Below are positions 15,101 to 15,973 of a stretch of 15,973 nucleotides of DNA, piece after piece. The position numbers were made by a program, and so were the translations under genes. Origin of the DNA: Rhodoferax sp. (GTDB lineage: Bacteria > Pseudomonadota > Gammaproteobacteria > Burkholderiales > Burkholderiaceae_C); contig JARXAU010000094.1 of NCBI GenBank assembly GCA_029865675.1, positions 1 to 15,973 of the forward strand, given 5' to 3'. The notes beneath the pieces were generated by a model. The model saw only the letters and a list, made by a program, of their open reading frames with translations, was not told where the DNA came from and did no database searches. The stretch's first letter is position 1. Every line of letters starts with the position of its first letter.

Positions 15101-15973
15101 CGCTATTGCGCTGTACCTGAAAGACGGCGGCACCCGAGGCAGTGGAGACATTGCGCCCAAGATTTGGGTGGGCGAAACCGCCATGCTGGACGCCAGCGGC
15201 ACCGCCGACAGCCTGTGGATCGATGGGCGTGGCGTCACCCAGGGCGCACTGCGCGCGGGCGGCAGCATTGTGCTGGGCAAGGACGGCTCAGCAGCCAGCC
15301 TGACGGCTGCACCCGGAGCGGTGTTTATTGCGCCCGGTGCGGTGCTGCAAGCCAATGGTTCCAGCGCGCCGGGGCAGCAGGTCATGGATGGCACGCAGCT
15401 TTCTGCTCCCCAAACCCTGGTGAGCGACGCGGGCACGATCGCCGTCAGCAGCGATAGTGCGCTGTTGGTGGCCGGTGGTTTGGTGGCGCAAGCGGGCGGC
15501 GCGGGCGCGCGAAGCGGCAATTTGCGGATCAGTGCGCCTCTCAATTCCAGCCTAGTAGCGCCCTTGCTGACGCTGGGCTCTGATTCGCCCGAGGCCTTTT
15601 GGAGTGGCGCTCTGGCATTTGCTGACACGGACACCAGCGACGCCTTCGCCAAGAAAAAGGGCGAGGGCTTTGTTAACACCCCTTCGTTTGCCAATGGCGG
15701 ATTTTCCCGCATGGCTTTTGACAGCGGGCAAGCCATCGTGTTGGAGCCGGGCCTGGAGCTGGCAAGCACTGCCAGCATCCGGCTGGACGCACCGGTGTTG
15801 CGCGCGGGCGGAGGGTCGCCCAAGGCGAGCATGTTGATCAGTGCGCCATCCGTCACACTGGGTATGGCTTCGGCAACCAAGCAAGAGGCACGAATCGGCC
15901 GTGGTTCGGAGGACGGTGCCAGCCTGGATCTGACGGTCTCTGCCGACACACTCGATGTCGTGGGCAACAGTGC
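12114..15973 (+). CDS. TpsA exoprotein, FhaB-like giant adhesin (partial, runs off the window)
   Basis: The frame from 12114 is open to the window edge with no stop (at least 1286 residues; the 3' end lies outside). A signal peptide at 1-28 ends in AWA. The TPS recognition domain (about 35-240) has NATVLNWNRFNIGKDAALQF (68-87), RVLNNVTGG (95-103) and NANGQVYVYDPRGIVFGKGS (115-134), typical of the filamentous-haemagglutinin N-terminal domain; the usual NPNG is replaced by DPRG (124-127). The rest is a repetitive beta-helix-type region rich in G, S, A, N with recurrent DVSG/DASG/NVSGG turns. A NVSGGWVDYQTG...NTTKLTLNGK...YDV block (nt about 13700-13780) is also found, as I recall, in large haemagglutinin-like proteins of Burkholderiales. 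It would be exported by the adjacent TpsB and act on the cell surface, in adhesion or biofilm. ATG codons at 12114 and 12120 are both possible; the first overlaps the tpsB stop. Confidence 0.9.
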   Translation, partial: MLMRPTTYLCSLAVLLATGSLVCTGAWAVDPKALPVQAPNWVARGTGASYNTGGTAAKPVGTVDLKNNATVLNWNRFNIGKDAALQFNMPSSTSRVLNNVTGGALTPTQINGMLNANGQVYVYDPRGIVFGKGSQVNVNSLVASSLRVDPDRFMNGILAPSADPIFARDTDLGVGFMPGAVVVQGDIDGDSLQRAAITAQQNGFILLAAPEVQNSGDLKAPDGQVVLASGSKVYLAAPTSAKMRGFKVEVSSEGLSTLAASAAQATNTVGGVVDVQRGNATLVGMAVNQMGTVSATTSVSLNGSIFLRAQSGAAKADGALEASASKGGSLTLGPRSRTAIAPTLEDTSTAAVAPGGPAFKPSEIDLTGNTIVLQGDSEGGASVRAAGAKVAVTAQQNPQAAAEEPGLSAVEMQAGSAIDVSGSTVQMDMDRHVIAAELRGTELADNPLLRNSPLRGQKIYIDSRQALAKAGLNPADLSSLDGVASGTLIADTSGYLKQMERTVGQNTTRGGTVTFASDGTVSLQANSTVNVSGGWVDYQTGHVNTTKLTLNGKMYDVQTAPADLPYDGLVRSPDSSVNLELGYRQGASAGAVVLNAPQLALDGKLLGSTETGARQRDRNAADAPRGAQLTVGAPLSKGSGEPNELALAQKVQLAAPSKLVPDATLAVDATALAQQGFDTITVRSTGDIEVASALVLNPKGTLDLESRENVLWWQGVTAPGATVRASALRSMEVTDGAAFDLAGRWQNDTLAANPVRDANGAPITPFNTQGGSLNLSANRLLLGSAVAIDVSAGAQLDANSKLSDGKAGSIELRSVAPGDNALDASLKFESDLAIKGYALKSGGSLTLSGRNVWIDREAPGGRGDPLLDLLLAPDFFQQGGFSKYTVGGSGNVTVASNTALAPRADAWLLGSDYALQASGAMTSVAGVTLLPLVGPAGTRPATSVTLRADGKKIENEAVGVLRLEQDASITVDPGANVTLQAIQALEVQGQVRAPGGAIALYLKDGGTRGSGDIAPKIWVGETAMLDASGTADSLWIDGRGVTQGALRAGGSIVLGKDGSAASLTAAPGAVFIAPGAVLQANGSSAPGQQVMDGTQLSAPQTLVSDAGTIAVSSDSALLVAGGLVAQAGGAGARSGNLRISAPLNSSLVAPLLTLGSDSPEAFWSGALAFADTDTSDAFAKKKGEGFVNTPSFANGGFSRMAFDSGQAIVLEPGLELASTASIRLDAPVLRAGGGSPKASMLISAPSVTLGMASATKQEARIGRGSEDGASLDLTVSADTLDVVGNS

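Noticed and set aside
14849..15967. Long open frame (372 codons) antisense to tpsA
   Set aside because: A product of GC-rich coding on the other strand; it is Pro/Ser/Ala-rich with no domain-like pattern.
1..15973. CRISPR array, tRNA, rRNA, insertion sequence or integrase
   Set aside because: No regularly spaced repeats, no tRNA/rRNA-like conserved sequence and no transposase or integrase-like frame was seen on either strand.

Overview
The window looks like a chromosomal segment of a betaproteobacterium, most likely Burkholderiales (Comamonadaceae-like, for example the Rhodoferax/Polaromonas group). That placement rests on the GC-rich coding sequence with strong third-position G/C, the EpsA-type LuxR regulator, the large two-partner secretion (TPS) locus, and the style of the small DUF proteins. 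It is an inference from gene content; no rRNA or tRNA gene is present to anchor it.

Left part (1-2600, + strand): a DUF6404-type small membrane protein; a RelE/HigB-type (PF06296-like) toxin gene that is visibly broken by one frameshift and one amber codon, overlapping an intact antitoxin gene; a possible remnant of a second antitoxin; then three small housekeeping-type genes (DUF3291, DUF4287, hotdog acyl-CoA thioesterase).

Middle part (2806-6349, - strand): two tandem, translationally overlapping genes with the same unusual plan: an N-terminal SEC-C zinc-binding motif, then TPR repeats, then a glycosyltransferase domain. The upstream one carries an OGT/SPINDLY-type GT41 domain, the downstream one a GT2-like domain. 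This looks like a cytoplasmic protein-glycosylation pair.

The 497-base divergent spacer (6350-6846) holds no gene. It contains an AT-rich probable promoter block, a segment with several complementary arms that could fold as RNA, and a perfect inverted repeat (TGTAAC-N6-GTTACA) just upstream of a regulator operon.

Right part (6847-15973, + strand): an OmpR/PhoB-type response regulator and an EpsA-like LuxR regulator overlapping by ATGA, then a 544-aa secreted protein remotely like phosphate-binding (PstS-type) proteins and showing codon use typical of high expression. A hairpin-rich spacer follows, then a FhaC/ShlB-type outer-membrane TpsB transporter and a giant FhaB-like TpsA exoprotein, whose start overlaps the tpsB stop by one base. 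The TpsA frame stays open from 12114 to the window edge (at least 1286 residues). The natural reading is a regulated surface-adhesion/exoprotein module next to a glycosyltransferase pair that might modify surface or secreted proteins; the functional link between the two is only a hypothesis.
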